A stretch of DNA of 64,000 bases from Gaeumannomyces sp. JS-464 (Eukaryota; Ascomycota; Sordariomycetes; Magnaporthales; Magnaporthaceae): positions 9,300 through 73,299 of the forward strand of contig NGZR01000010.1 of assembly GCA_002197995.1 (NCBI GenBank), in the 5' to 3' direction. Numbering within the stretch: position 1 is the stretch's first letter; every line of letters starts with the position of its first letter. Positions 46,301-56,300 of this stretch are shown one piece after another. The notes below the pieces were generated by a model that had not been told where the DNA came from, searched no databases, and saw nothing but the letters and a program-made list of their open reading frames with translations. The position numbers and the translations under genes are program-made.

Positions 46301-49300
46301 CTGATGGAACACGCTGCTTGGGCCGATGATGTCGCAGCCACGCGGCAAGCACCTGGCCACCTTCTGGGCGGCCGTGCGCGCCAGGGAGAGGTCGAGGAAC
46401 TTGGTCGTCGTCCGGGGCAGAAGCGCCTTCAGAGCGTGCTCCGACAGCTTCTCGTCGACGTACCGCCATCCGCTCGGGATGCTGCCCTTGGCCGACGTCG
46501 TTAGCTGAACAGAGATGCCCTGGACTCCAGCGCACGCCTGCAGCGCGTCGGCGACGGCGACTGGCGGCTCGTGGACTACGATGGTGTCGCCCTTGCTGGC
46601 GAAGCTCGTGATCCTGAGGGCAGCCAGCGCGGCGGCGAACGAAGCGAGGGCGGCCACGGGGTCGACGCCGTGGAGAGCGAAGGTCCAGTCAATCGGCACA
46701 GCGGCAGGCGACTCAGTCGAGTGGGCGACGGCAAGGTAGAGCTCGTGGCCCGACTCGGCGCGGCCAACAAAGGGCATCAGACGCGCTCCCGGAGCGACGC
46801 TGATGGTCGATGAGATCAAGTGCGTCACGCGAAGCGTCCTGGTCGTGGCGTCGAATGGCAGTGGCGCGGGCATGTCGAGTGGGGAAGGCACCTGGGCCTC
46901 CCACGCGCCTTCCCGGGACTCAAACACCAGCCGGGTAGTCGCGGGCTTGACCTCTTCTCTGACGACACGACGCGTCGTGTTGTAGCGTCTGTTCCTCACC
47001 TCGTCCTTGTACAGGCGTGGGATGATCAGCCGGTCGTTCTCGACATACACCTCCGACTCGACCGACAGCAGCAGCTCCGAGGACCAGTGCCCGGCAGTCT
47101 CGAGGCGGAGGAGCTGCTCGGCGATGGTGGTGACCGTGTCTTCCTTGATGCGGTCAAAGTCGAGCGTCTGGAGGTTGAGCTGGGGGTACTCGAAGCGCAT
47201 GCACCGGCCCATGCCGAGCATCATGTACGAATGGGGCGTCTCCAGGCGAGCACCGCGCGTCACGAACATGACGTCCTTGGCGTGCTTGTAGATGAGCCGC
47301 AGCGCATCTATCTTTTCGGGCGTGATGACCTCCATGAGCGGCTGCTCCAGCTCGGTCAGGCACACCACCGTGCTGCCTTCCACAGGTGCGTTCTCGTTGA
47401 ACGCCTCGATGGACTCGTGGCGAACCATCTCTGGGTATCTGGATGAGAGCGTCTTGTGCAGCGTGTCGCACATCTGCCTCACCTCTTGCGTCTTGCCGCC
47501 AATGAGGCAGAGCTGGGGCGCGCGGGCCGCCGGGAGAGACGACAGGTGCTTCAGAGGATACCGCAGCGCCTCGGTGCGCCCGTCGGTGGCCTGGGCAACG
47601 AACACCCGTCCAGGGCCGACCCACGGCATGTCCGGTGTCGCTGACTCAATGCCGCGGAATCCCGTCTTCTGCAGCAAAGAGCCCCATTGGTCCAGGGTCA
47701 TCGCCGCTCCCAGCTTGCGACCTGCATCGGCGCCGAGCCACCAGTCCGGCAGGCTTCCCATGGTCAGGCCGACGCGCAGGCAGTCGTTGGTGGCAACCTC
47801 CTGGATGAAGACGTAACCGCCAGGCTTGACGAGGCTGCGCAGGTGCGTCAGCGTCTCCTCCACGTCCCGGGTGGCGTGGAGCACGTTGGAGCAGACGACG
47901 GCGTCGTAGGTGCCCTCGGCGAAGTCTTGGCTAGCAGGGCTCTTGTTCATGTCGTACGGCTTGAAGATCATGCGGTTTGCGAAGCCCTTGAACAGCTCCT
48001 GGGCCTTGGGGATGACGCTGCCCGAAACGTCGGCATAGGTGTAGGTCAAAAAGGCGTCGCCCAGGCGGGTCACAATCTCCTTCGCCGAGCTACCCGACCC
48101 GGCACCAATCTCCAGCAGGTTCATCTTGGGAAAACGGTGGGACATCTGTTCGGCGAGAGAGGCTATCCACTCGTTGCCCTTGGCCAGACCGAAGCTTTCC
48201 AGCATCGTGTCCTTGGACACGTGCTGGAAAATGTCACCATTCTCACGAATCACCTGGGGAAGGTTCTCGCCCACCGACTGCAGCAGACGGATAGATGCAT
48301 CTTGGCCGTGGTTGGCGATGAGGGCGTCGATGTCGTTTTGAGTGTCCTGGGTAGCGGCGGCAGAGACGAGCTTATTCTCTCCCTTGACAACCCTGGGCAC
48401 ATACTCCTCAGCGTAGTCAAGCAGGCTCTTGAAATGCGGCAGGGCGTTGGCCCTTTCCTCGGCCGTCACCTTGTCCACGAGTTGGCCGAGGTAGTAAAAG
48501 GCGATGCGTTCCGAGGCCACGGCAATGCCCTTGTCTGCAACGGTAGCCTCGTACCCATCGGCGACCAAGGCGGCATCCGGCTCCGCAACCTTGTACTCGA
48601 ATCTAGAGAAGAGCACGGCGTCGTTCGCCTGGACGGCGGCGGAGAAGGGCACGATCTGCATCTCGTCGACCTGGAGGAACATGTGGCCGCCTTCCTCGGA
48701 GAAGAGGGTGATGTCCGCCGCGGCTCTGACCACCTTGCCCGTCCTGGAGGTGGAAACGTACTTGAAAGTAGGCTGCTTTCCGACACCCAGGGGAGTGAAG
48801 TAAGGATTGATCAGGATGGAGCGGAAGCTCTTGGGCAGGTGCAAATCCCACATCCTCTCGTCTCCGGGGCACGAGAAGGCGGCAAAGGACGTCTGCAGGG
48901 CCGTGTCCAGCATGCCGGGGTGGACAATCAGCTGGTCCTCCCAGGCCGACGCCGACTGATCCTCGATGGTTCCGACCGCGTAGTCGGCCTTGCGCCGGAT
49001 GCTCGTGGTTCCGTGGAACGGCCATGCGTAGTTGTATCCGAGCTTGCTGAGGAAGGTGTAGAACCGGTCGGTATCGACGCGGCTGAGGTTGACCTCGTCG
49101 AGCTCGACCCGGGGCAGCTGGTCTGGCTCGGGCGCTGCCAGCGTCATCCTCACGGTTCCGGCCGTGTTCAGCACCAGGGCCGACTTGATGTCATAAGGCG
49201 AGCCGGAGTAGAGGGCGAAATCAGCCGTGATTTCCCCGTTGGACCGTCGGATGTCCTTGAGATCAAACAAGGTCTCGACCTTGGAGTCTTCGTCATTGAA

Positions 49301-52300
49301 GGTCAACGCCTTGACGATCTGCAGGTCACGAAGCTCGAACAGGCTGATGTCAGAAGCACCGGCAAGCAGGCTGATGGCTTCCACGGTCATGGAAATGTAG
49401 CCGGTGGCAGGGAACACCATCTGGCCTTGGATCTGGTGGCCGGTCAACCAGGGGATCTCCTTCGGGCAGAGGATGTTGCGCCACTGCATGCTCTGCGACG
49501 TCTCCCTGTCGTGGCACCGCCTGCCCAGCAGCGGGTGGATGGGGTCTTGGGCCGTCTTGTGCAGGCCGGTGGAACGCGACAGGGCCATGAACTCGCGCGC
49601 ATGGTCGAATGGGTATTTGGGAAGGTCGGGAAGGAAACGGCCAATGGCCTCAGATCCCGACACGGCGCGCTGGAAGGCACCAAACGCGACAGAGCCCGCT
49701 CCGAGCTGCGTCCAGATGTAGCCAAGGGCGTTGGAGAACTCCTGCACGTCATCCTTGCCGCGCGCCAGGACGCCGGAGTAGGGCGGGCGCTGGCCACAGA
49801 CGGACTCGATGCTGTCGAGGGCTGGCGTCTTGAGGACTGGTGCAGGTCCAACCTCGAGCGCGAGGTCAAAGGGGCCGCTCTCGGTCCAGGCCTCGCCGGC
49901 AGCGGGAGAGAAGAGGACAGGGTTGACCATGTTGTCGACCCAGTACTGCGGAGACATCTTGCCTTGGGCCATGACAGTCTTTGCGTGGACACTCGAGTAC
50001 CACTTGACGCCGGTAGCCACTCCACCTTCGATGCCACACTTCTCCATAGCGGCGAGGTAAGGCGCAGCACACGGGACGACGTGGGAAGAGTGATACGCGG
50101 TGTCGACCTTGAGCTTGCGGGCGAACTTGCGTTCATCCTGGAAGATGATGATGGCCTCGTCAATGGCATCCTCGTCACCGGAGAGGGTGATGCTGGACGA
50201 CGAGTTCCGCGCTGCGATCTGGATCCGTCCCTGGAACCACTCGAGCTCACAGAACTCGGCCGCGTCCTCGAAGGTGGTGCCAACAGCCATCACTATGGGA
50301 ACAGTCAGCGCTCGGTCTCGATAGCGATCATTCAGCAGATCACAACTTACTGGATCCCTTTCCGCCATTGGGCGACATGGCCAGCTTGGCATACAAGCCT
50401 CGGTAGTAGGCGACGCGGATGGCATCCGCCGCCGAGAGCAGGCCGGCGGCGTATGCGGCACCAATTTCGCCGGACGAGTGGCCTACGACCGAATGCAGCT
50501 TAATGCCGGCGAAGCCGAGCATGTCGACGAGGACGATCTGCAGGGCGGTACACAGGGGCTGCGAGATGGCGGCCTCGCCTATGCGCGACGTCGCCGGCTC
50601 GGCGAGGATCATGTCGCGCAGCTTCCAGTCGGGCGCCTCACCGGCCGGGCTCTCGGCCAGGGCCTGATCCAGCTGGGCCAGCCGCTGGAACACAAAAGGC
50701 GACGTCTCGAGCAGGCGGGCGCCCATGCGCGCCCACTGCGCGCCCTGGCCCGTGAAGACGCCCAGGATCTTGGACGACGCCTTGGTCAGCTGGCGCGTGC
50801 CGATGGTGCTCATCTTGTCGCCGCTCAGCACCGCCTCGAGCTGGCGCCGGGCCTCGGCCGGCGTGGGCGCTGAGAGGGCGACGCGGTACGAGAGGGTCGA
50901 CCGGCGGTGCTGCAGCGTGTACGCGAGGTCGTGCAACGTCTTCTGCTGACCCGCCGACAGGAAGTCCACGTACGACGCCAGCATGGAGCGCAGTGAGGCC
51001 TCGCTAGCGGCGGAGAAGGTGAGGGGCGTGAACAGAGCCCCCATGGGAGTCGGCACCTGGGCCTGGGGTGGTTGGTAGGCCTCCAGGATGGCGTGGGCGT
51101 TGGTGCCGCCAAAGCCTGCGGAGTCTGTCAGCAAGACACGAGAGACAAGCATAGGCTAACCACTTACCGAAGCTGTTGATGCTGGCACGGCGAGGCTGGC
51201 CCGGCCTCGGCTCTGGCCACGGAATGCACTTGGTAGGGACCTGAAGGTGAGTGTAAAATGGTTTGAGCTTGGGGTTGAGGGTTTTGAAGTGCATGTTGGG
51301 CGGAATGATGCCATGCTGGAGAGCTAGCGAGGTGCCGATCAAGCTGGCCAGGCCGGCAGTGCCCTCGGTGTGTCCGACAATGGTCTTGATGGAGCCCACA
51401 TAGAGCTTGTCGTCGTGCGGGCCCTGTGAGTAGAAGGCCGTGGAGATGGCCTCGGCCTCCTGCGGGTCGCCGGCCGGGGTGCCGGTGCCATGGGCGTGGA
51501 AGAACTGGGGCCGGTCCTCGGGCCGGTTGATGTCCAGACCGGCGCGCGCGTACGTGCTCCGGACCAGGGCGGCCTGCGCTTTGGCGCTGGGCATCGTGAT
51601 GCCGCCCGTGCGGCCGTCCTGGTTGACGCCCGTGGCCCGGATCACGCACTCGATGCGGTCGCCGTCGCGGACCGCGGCGCTGAGCGTTTTAAGCACCACC
51701 GACGCCAGGCCCTCGCCGCGCGCGTACCCGTTCACGTCCTTATCCCACATCCTTGACCTACCTTGCGGGGACAGCATGGACAGGTTGCTCTCGGCGACGA
51801 ACATGGCTATGGCGAGCAAGTCAGCGGTGGCGGCTCATGGCAAGCGAGGACAGAGATACTCACCGGGCGTCAGGATCAGGTTCGCGCCGGTAGCGACGGC
51901 GACTTCCGACTCGCCGCTGTGGAGGGTTTGTATAGCCTGGTGGACGGCGACCAAACTTGAGGAGCAAGCCGTGTCGATGGTCATGCTAGGGCCGTGCCAG
52001 TCAAAGTAATATGATATGCGGTTAGACATGATGCTGCGGGCCGCGCCCGTGGCTCCGTACTGGGGATACGTTTCCATATCGCGCGCCATCAGGCCGGCCC
52101 AATCGTCGCACATAAGGCCGACGAAAACGGACGTTTGCGAGCCGCGCAGCCCCTCGATGGTTTGGCCCGCAGCACAAAGGGAGTCGTAAACGGTCTCCAG
52201 GAGCATCCTCTGCTGGGGGTCGATGGCCTCGGCCTCGCCGGCCTGAATGTTAAAAAAGCCGTTGTCGAACCGGGCCGGGTCCTCGTTTAGGAAGTAGGCG

Positions 52301-52494
52301 TGGCGCACGTCGGTCGAGCCGTGGTGCTTGCCGTTGGGGTGATGGAAGGCGTCGGCGTCGTAGCGCTCCGGCGGCACCTGGCGCAGGAGGTCCCGCGGCG
52401 CCCGGAGTAGCTCCCATAGCTTCGACGGCGTGTCGCTATCCCCCGGGAAGCGGCAAGCGCTGCCGACGACGGCGATCGGTTCGGGTGCGCTCAT
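40367..52494 (-). CDS. Hybrid PKS-NRPS (KS-AT-DH-MT-psiER-KR-ACP-C-A-T-R)
   Basis: Six exons (52494-51864, 51806-51168, 51115-50351, 50292-45202, 45142-43274, 43206-40367) give 3,944 residues; all phases agree. KS: Cys177 (DTACSSS), His316 (HGTGT), His356 (VGHTEG). AT: Ser637 (GHSSG). DH: His964 ([11 protein letters not shown]) and Asp1141 ([10 protein letters not shown]). MT: SAM motif LEIGAGSGS near 1405. There is a degenerate ER-position region at 1800-2050. [10 protein letters not shown] near 2095 and Tyr2232. ACP: Ser2407 (GLDSL). C: HHILFDG 2677-2683. [12 protein letters not shown] near 3159. T: Ser3571 (GGNSI). R: TGSQGYLG near 3648 and YVATK near 3779. As in the ACE1/cytochalasin family, the missing ER activity would come from the trans-ER at 56301. 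The R domain would release an aldehyde. The substrate amino acid is not assigned. Start chosen at [11 protein letters not shown], the usual KS start. Confidence 0.95.
45143..45201 (-). other. Predicted GC-AG intron at the KR/ACP junction
   Basis: The reading frame changes here, and no GT donor restores it without losing conserved residues. A 59-nt intron starting GCATGA, with CTGAC near its 3' end and ending TACAG, joins ...MDIIK to [14 protein letters not shown], the usual lead-in to an ACP in this family, in the right phase. The other five introns of the gene are GT-AG. Confidence 0.72.
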
Positions 52495-52950
52495 TGTGGT
52501 GGTGAGGGCGGAGTCTTCAGGGAGTTGTTGAGATACCCAGCAAGAAGAGCAGTGCAAACATGGATTGGCTTGTGTTGAACTGTCGGTGTGTCGATGGATA
52601 ACGTCCTCTCACTGTCAACATCTTTAAAGTCAGCGGCCAGGCTTGGCTAATAATAGTGCGTACAATAGACGCCGGTACCCGGTCCTGCTCCGGGGTTAAC
52701 AGAATCGGCGTTCTTCGTATCCGCTCCCGTGCCAAAGACTCGGGGAACGCTGTTTTAGTCGTTGACCCGGTTGCCAGAATGGGCGATCCGAATATTTGCG
52801 CCCTAGACCATGTCGGATAAATGGAAGCGAGTCGGCGAGCCTGGGGCAACGCGGCGCAACGACGCCATCACCCTGGACAGGATGTGGGACCGGAGTATTT
52901 CGGCGATGCTCGGCCTGATTTCTCTTTTGGTAAAGGCGGGCCTTTACTTG
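52495..52950. promoter_or_regulatory. PKS-NRPS promoter region
   Basis: 456 bp between the PKS-NRPS start codon and the (GA)n end of the inverted LINE tail. It contains CGG/CCG triplets (for example CCGGTTGCC near 52768 and GGTACCCGG near 52673) but no site I can assign. An upstream in-frame codon series reaches 52557, so translation could in principle begin earlier. Confidence 0.5.
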
Positions 52951-52980
52951 GGAGAGAGAGAGAGAGAGAGTATATTTAAC

Positions 52981-53417
52981 GTCGGTAAAGTCGGGATCTA
53001 CCAGCCCCTGCCTCCCAAGGGGCATACGACGTGCTAGCGCTACCTAAGCTTATCTACACCAGGCGAGAGTGCTGCTATCGAGGCGGCTAACAAATTAAAC
53101 CCGAAGGCACACGGGGGTCGGGCCGCATTCCGGCGCTCCTTGTTGGTGAGCGGGCAATCGGCGGTAGGGCGTATAACTATACGCCGGGGCGTTGTAAAGC
53201 GCTGCGGGTGGTAGTGATGCTATCGGCCGGCGGGTGTGCCGGAAAAGGGGTAGAGCCGGGTTTGGGAGGGGGAGGGGGTCTTCGAGACCTCCCCTGGGCC
53301 CAGCCGGAGGTGCGGGGGACTAACGAGCCTACTATTGGTCCCAATGGTACAAAGGAAAAGGTAGAATGTGTAGGAGCAAAAGGAAACGGTTATATGCGGG
53401 CTTTTTGGGCCCTGTTA
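52981..53417 (-). other. LINE 3' UTR in the chimera
   Basis: Contains the same ordered blocks as the other LINE tails (complements of GTTAAATATACT, GGTAGCGCTAGCACG, CGCCGGAATGCGGCC and the G-rich GGGAGGGGGAGGGGG segment near 53266). No coding sequence. Confidence 0.8.
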
Positions 53418-55046
53418 CTATCGTCCAGCGATAGTGTAATAATTGGTAGCTTCGACGAACGAAGCAAAAAGGAAGGGCTTTTGGAGCAGCCGTTTCCAAT
53501 ATCCAGGCCTGTCGAAGGCCGGGGAAGGGTCCGCTATAGGCCATTTGTTTTCTGCCGCTTTAGCCAGCCTGCAAAATACAGGGTGGGAAGGGGATTTATT
53601 TCGCCCACAGCGGCACGGGTTATCGTCCTCGTGTCCGAATTTTCGGTGGTACCAGTCGAAGTCCCCGTGGCCGGTGCGTGCGGCTACTAGCTTTTGTAAT
53701 ACGGAGCGGTGTAATTGCAAAGCTTCGGGCGTATGCTGCGGGGCCGGCGGGAGGCTTATAGCCTTATACCGTGCCGGAAAGTTGTTTTCGAACCACGTGT
53801 TGCGGGCGTCCCGGGCCGTTTTCCGGGCTAAAGCTTTTACTCCGGCAACTGTTGGTTTGGCGTGTTGGGGGATCGGTAAAGCCGTGCCTAATTTTGCTTC
53901 AGCGTCGGCTTCTTCGTTCCCGGGCAACTGGATATCGAACCGCAGGCAGTAGTCGACTATTTCGATCGAAAAGTGCCCGGTAAAGCCGTCGAAAATCAGC
54001 CAGCGCCAGATCCGCTTGCCGTAGGCCTTTTGGCGGGTGCCCTCTCGACAGTCTTCTTGGTCGAACGGATCCATCAGGAAATCGAATTTGGTGTCGGCAA
54101 AGTAGCCAAACCAATCCTCCAAAAACGGGCTTTCCAAGGCTTGTACCCCCGCGATCAGCGGCCAAAAGAGGCGGTTGAAGATACGGATCCAGGCGAGGGT
54201 GATCTCTTGGCTCGAAAAGCCGGTAGGTGACCGCACAAAAGCAGTATCGCCGGGTAGATCTGCCTCCTCCCATTCCGCTAACGGCCATTGTTTGAAAATA
54301 CAAAAGGGCGGAAAAGAGTCACCGACTGCGTTGCCGGCCCCTACCAACGTGCAGGACTCTCTGTTGGCCGGGTCGACGGAGTGCGGCTTTGCGTGCTTTT
54401 TCTTAGTTACAACCACGACCTTAATCCGGCCGTCACGCACGCCTATCCGGCACCCTACTTCGTCTGCGTTCCAGACCGCGGAAGCCGTCACTTCCTGCTT
54501 AGCCGCCATCCTTTCCGATGTTTGATACCAACGCCTGACGTCGTCAGGCTGGACTTTAAACCCCAGCCTGCTCGCTTTAACAGGGCGAGTACCAATCTCT
54601 CGAAGCTCGGGGTGGTTCCTTTTCCAGGCGGGATACCAGTTCCTGTTGATCTCGGATAACGCGGGAGGGTTACGGCGGGCGCGGAGGAGGGTCGCCGCCG
54701 TTACTATCTCGTCTTTGGTGGCCGGCCGGCCGGCCCGTTCAAGCTGTACAACGTACGCGACTACCGCAGCATCCTCAGCCTCGGTCAGCGTGCGAGGGCG
54801 GCCCTGGGGCAGGTAGGAAAGGTCAGGCCTCCCAACCGACTGCAGGGACCTAACGTGCCGCCCTACAGAGGAGTAGGGCACCCTCACGCGCGCGCAGAAG
54901 GCACGGAGTCCCTCCAGCGGCGCGTTCTTGGGAGGGGGGCATCTACGTGCCAAATGGGAGCGTTTTTGGCCTGCCTGCAAGATTTGCACGTATTGCCGTG
55001 CAGCCCTGATCGCGGGCGACTCCCTGATATCCTTATCTCCCGGCAT
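53418..55046 (-). CDS. Chimeric protein: pogo/Tc1-type transposase N-terminus fused to a LINE RNase H C-terminal tail
   Basis: One uninterrupted frame of 542 residues. Residues 1-374 resemble a Fot1/pogo DDE transposase: a helix-turn-helix region (RPRTLTEAEDAAVVAYV), a CENP-B-like half ending in RNWYPAWKRNHPEL, NADEVG (first Asp, near 195) and WLIFDGFTGH (second Asp, near 353). It stops before the third acidic motif. At about residue 375 it changes to the LINE tail: LPGNEEADAEAKLG, VKALARKTARDARN, GHGDFDWYHRKFG, a zinc-finger-like CRCGRNKSPSHPVFC, and the end TNYYTIAGR. The LINE part keeps the last RNase H acidic motif (GNEEAD). Whether the protein is made or active is unknown. The open frame may simply be young. 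Confidence 0.8.
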   Translation of the reverse strand: MPGDKDIRESPAIRAARQYVQILQAGQKRSHLARRCPPPKNAPLEGLRAFCARVRVPYSSVGRHVRSLQSVGRPDLSYLPQGRPRTLTEAEDAAVVAYVVQLERAGRPATKDEIVTAATLLRARRNPPALSEINRNWYPAWKRNHPELREIGTRPVKASRLGFKVQPDDVRRWYQTSERMAAKQEVTASAVWNADEVGCRIGVRDGRIKVVVVTKKKHAKPHSVDPANRESCTLVGAGNAVGDSFPPFCIFKQWPLAEWEEADLPGDTAFVRSPTGFSSQEITLAWIRIFNRLFWPLIAGVQALESPFLEDWFGYFADTKFDFLMDPFDQEDCREGTRQKAYGKRIWRWLIFDGFTGHFSIEIVDYCLRFDIQLPGNEEADAEAKLGTALPIPQHAKPTVAGVKALARKTARDARNTWFENNFPARYKAISLPPAPQHTPEALQLHRSVLQKLVAARTGHGDFDWYHRKFGHEDDNPCRCGRNKSPSHPVFCRLAKAAENKWPIADPSPAFDRPGYWKRLLQKPFLFASFVEATNYYTIAGR

Positions 55047-55047
55047 T

Positions 55048-55158
55048 TTTACTTGTGAGTGCGTTGGCAGGCAAAAGAGTGCAATTCAAGCTGATCAAAA
55101 TACGCGTCGCGGCTAATTTCTAAGTCAAGACCCCTGTTTTCCGACCCCCCCCCCCCCC
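55048..55158. other. Short flank between the chimera and the assembly gap
   Basis: 111 bp of unremarkable sequence that ends in a run of 13 C at the gap edge. No feature seen. Confidence 0.5.
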
Positions 55159-55261
55159 NNNNNNNNNNNNNNNNNNNNNNNNNNNNNNNNNNNNNNNNNN
55201 NNNNNNNNNNNNNNNNNNNNNNNNNNNNNNNNNNNNNNNNNNNNNNNNNNNNNNNNNNNNN
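55159..55261. other. Assembly gap (103 N)
   Basis: Runs of N bounded by poly-C on the left. Sequence and true length are unknown. It lies between the PKS-NRPS promoter side and the enoyl reductase, so missing sequence in the cluster cannot be excluded. Confidence 0.99.
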
Positions 55262-55682
55262 AGGGGACCCACAACGGACAGTCCCCAGGTACGGGGTTTA
55301 TCGACTTTCTGATCGGTGGGGCGGAGGGGGAAAGTTTCCAGGGTGTCTCTCTCAGCGCCCAGTACGAGTTTTGTCACTAGTGCGAAACATGCGAGGGCTG
55401 TGCGTCTGCACGTGTTTGACGAGAGTCGCTTACGCTTACTGAGTTAGCCCATCGCATCCCCAGATTTACCTTTGGTCTCAGGCAGTTGTCGGCCCACCTT
55501 AAGCTCCAAGGCCGGCTTAGTCCCTGGTCCAATGCTATTAGTAGTAGAAACACGTATATTACTGAGAATAGCAAGCAATGAACTAGTCAATGTTCCTCGT
55601 GATGTTATTTCTGGTGCGCGAAATGACACTATGGAGGGACCCACCGAGTCTCAGTTCACTAGCTGTTTTCTCCATCACTATA
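55262..55682. other. Unique-looking non-coding sequence after the gap
   Basis: Balanced base composition, no long frame, no repeat recognised. Could be intergenic spacer of the cluster. Confidence 0.4.
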
Positions 55683-55906
55683 CACCTCTCAGGGACCACA
55701 AACGTTATTTTCCGGGGATTTCCTAATCAGGATTGGGTCCGGTACATCTTTTTTTCAAAGAGTTTGTACCCAAACTGATGTATCGCTACTTCAGCCCCAC
55801 TGGATCGGATACATTTGTTTTCAGTCCAACTTATTGCCATCGTTAAATACCTTTTGGCGAAATCAGAGGGGCCCACCGGAATAACATTTGTGACCCCTGA
55901 GTGGTG
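55683..55906. mobile_element. 224-bp TIR element (MITE-like) upstream of the enoyl reductase
   Basis: Left end CACCTCTCAGGGACCACAAA and the complement of the right end CACCACTCAGGGGTCACAAA agree over about 25-30 bp with few mismatches, and TA lies outside both (55681-55682, 55907-55908). No coding content. Fits a Tc1/mariner-type MITE of a family different from the pogo MITEs in this window. It ends 394 bp before the reductase ATG. Confidence 0.65.
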
Positions 55907-56300
55907 TACAGCCGACTACATTCGGAACTGCGCCGTGGCGAGCAGACACATCCTTGCTCCCAATGTGTGATCTCGCCGTCTCGACGAGCTTCATAATGTC
56001 CCACTAGATTTAGTGTTTTATTGCTAACCAGGCGGCGTCACGGAGCTCTTCGGTATTTTTCGGTGCCGGGGTTTTGCGGTGCGTGCCCCCTTTTCCACCC
56101 AGCGGTCCCACCCTCCAACCCCCGGCTCAGGACGATCCGTCAACGAGGCCACGGAGCCCCGAATCCACATGCGGAGAGTTCTCCGGACACGCCCAACGAC
56201 ATAATACTGTATCTGCACCGATCCCATATGGCCTGGCCGTCCAGCCCACACCGTCCTCATCACCAGACACACCCACCCCTATCCTCCCGCGCCAAGCAAG
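55907..56300. promoter_or_regulatory. Promoter and 5' UTR of the enoyl reductase
   Basis: 394 bp with a pyrimidine-rich stretch close to the start (CCACCCAGCGGTCCCACCC and CACACCCACCCC), common before fungal start codons. No definite factor site recognised. Confidence 0.45.

Larger units (their letters stand above)
52951..55047 (-). mobile_element. Retrotransposed pogo transposase-LINE chimera with 8-bp target duplication
   Basis: On the minus strand the element starts one base before the ATG at 55046. It contains a transposase-derived part (to about 53924), a LINE-derived coding tail and 3' UTR (53924-52980), and ends in a (CT)n tail at 52951. The octamer TTTACTTG (plus strand) lies directly outside both ends (52943-52950 and 55048-55055), as expected for a LINE-type target duplication. 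The junction shares the short run CCCGG with the LINE sequence at the corresponding place in the first copy (about 2325). Unlike the older LINE copies it shows no RIP damage. Confidence 0.78.

Noticed and set aside
47687..50503. 938-codon open frame on the plus strand inside the synthase
   Set aside because: It is antisense to conserved DH, MT and linker sequence. G+C-rich third positions leave the opposite strand free of stops. Composition is Gly/Arg/Val-rich with no domain.
55120..55377. Frame with poly-glycine and unknown residues
   Set aside because: Artefact of the N gap and poly-C.
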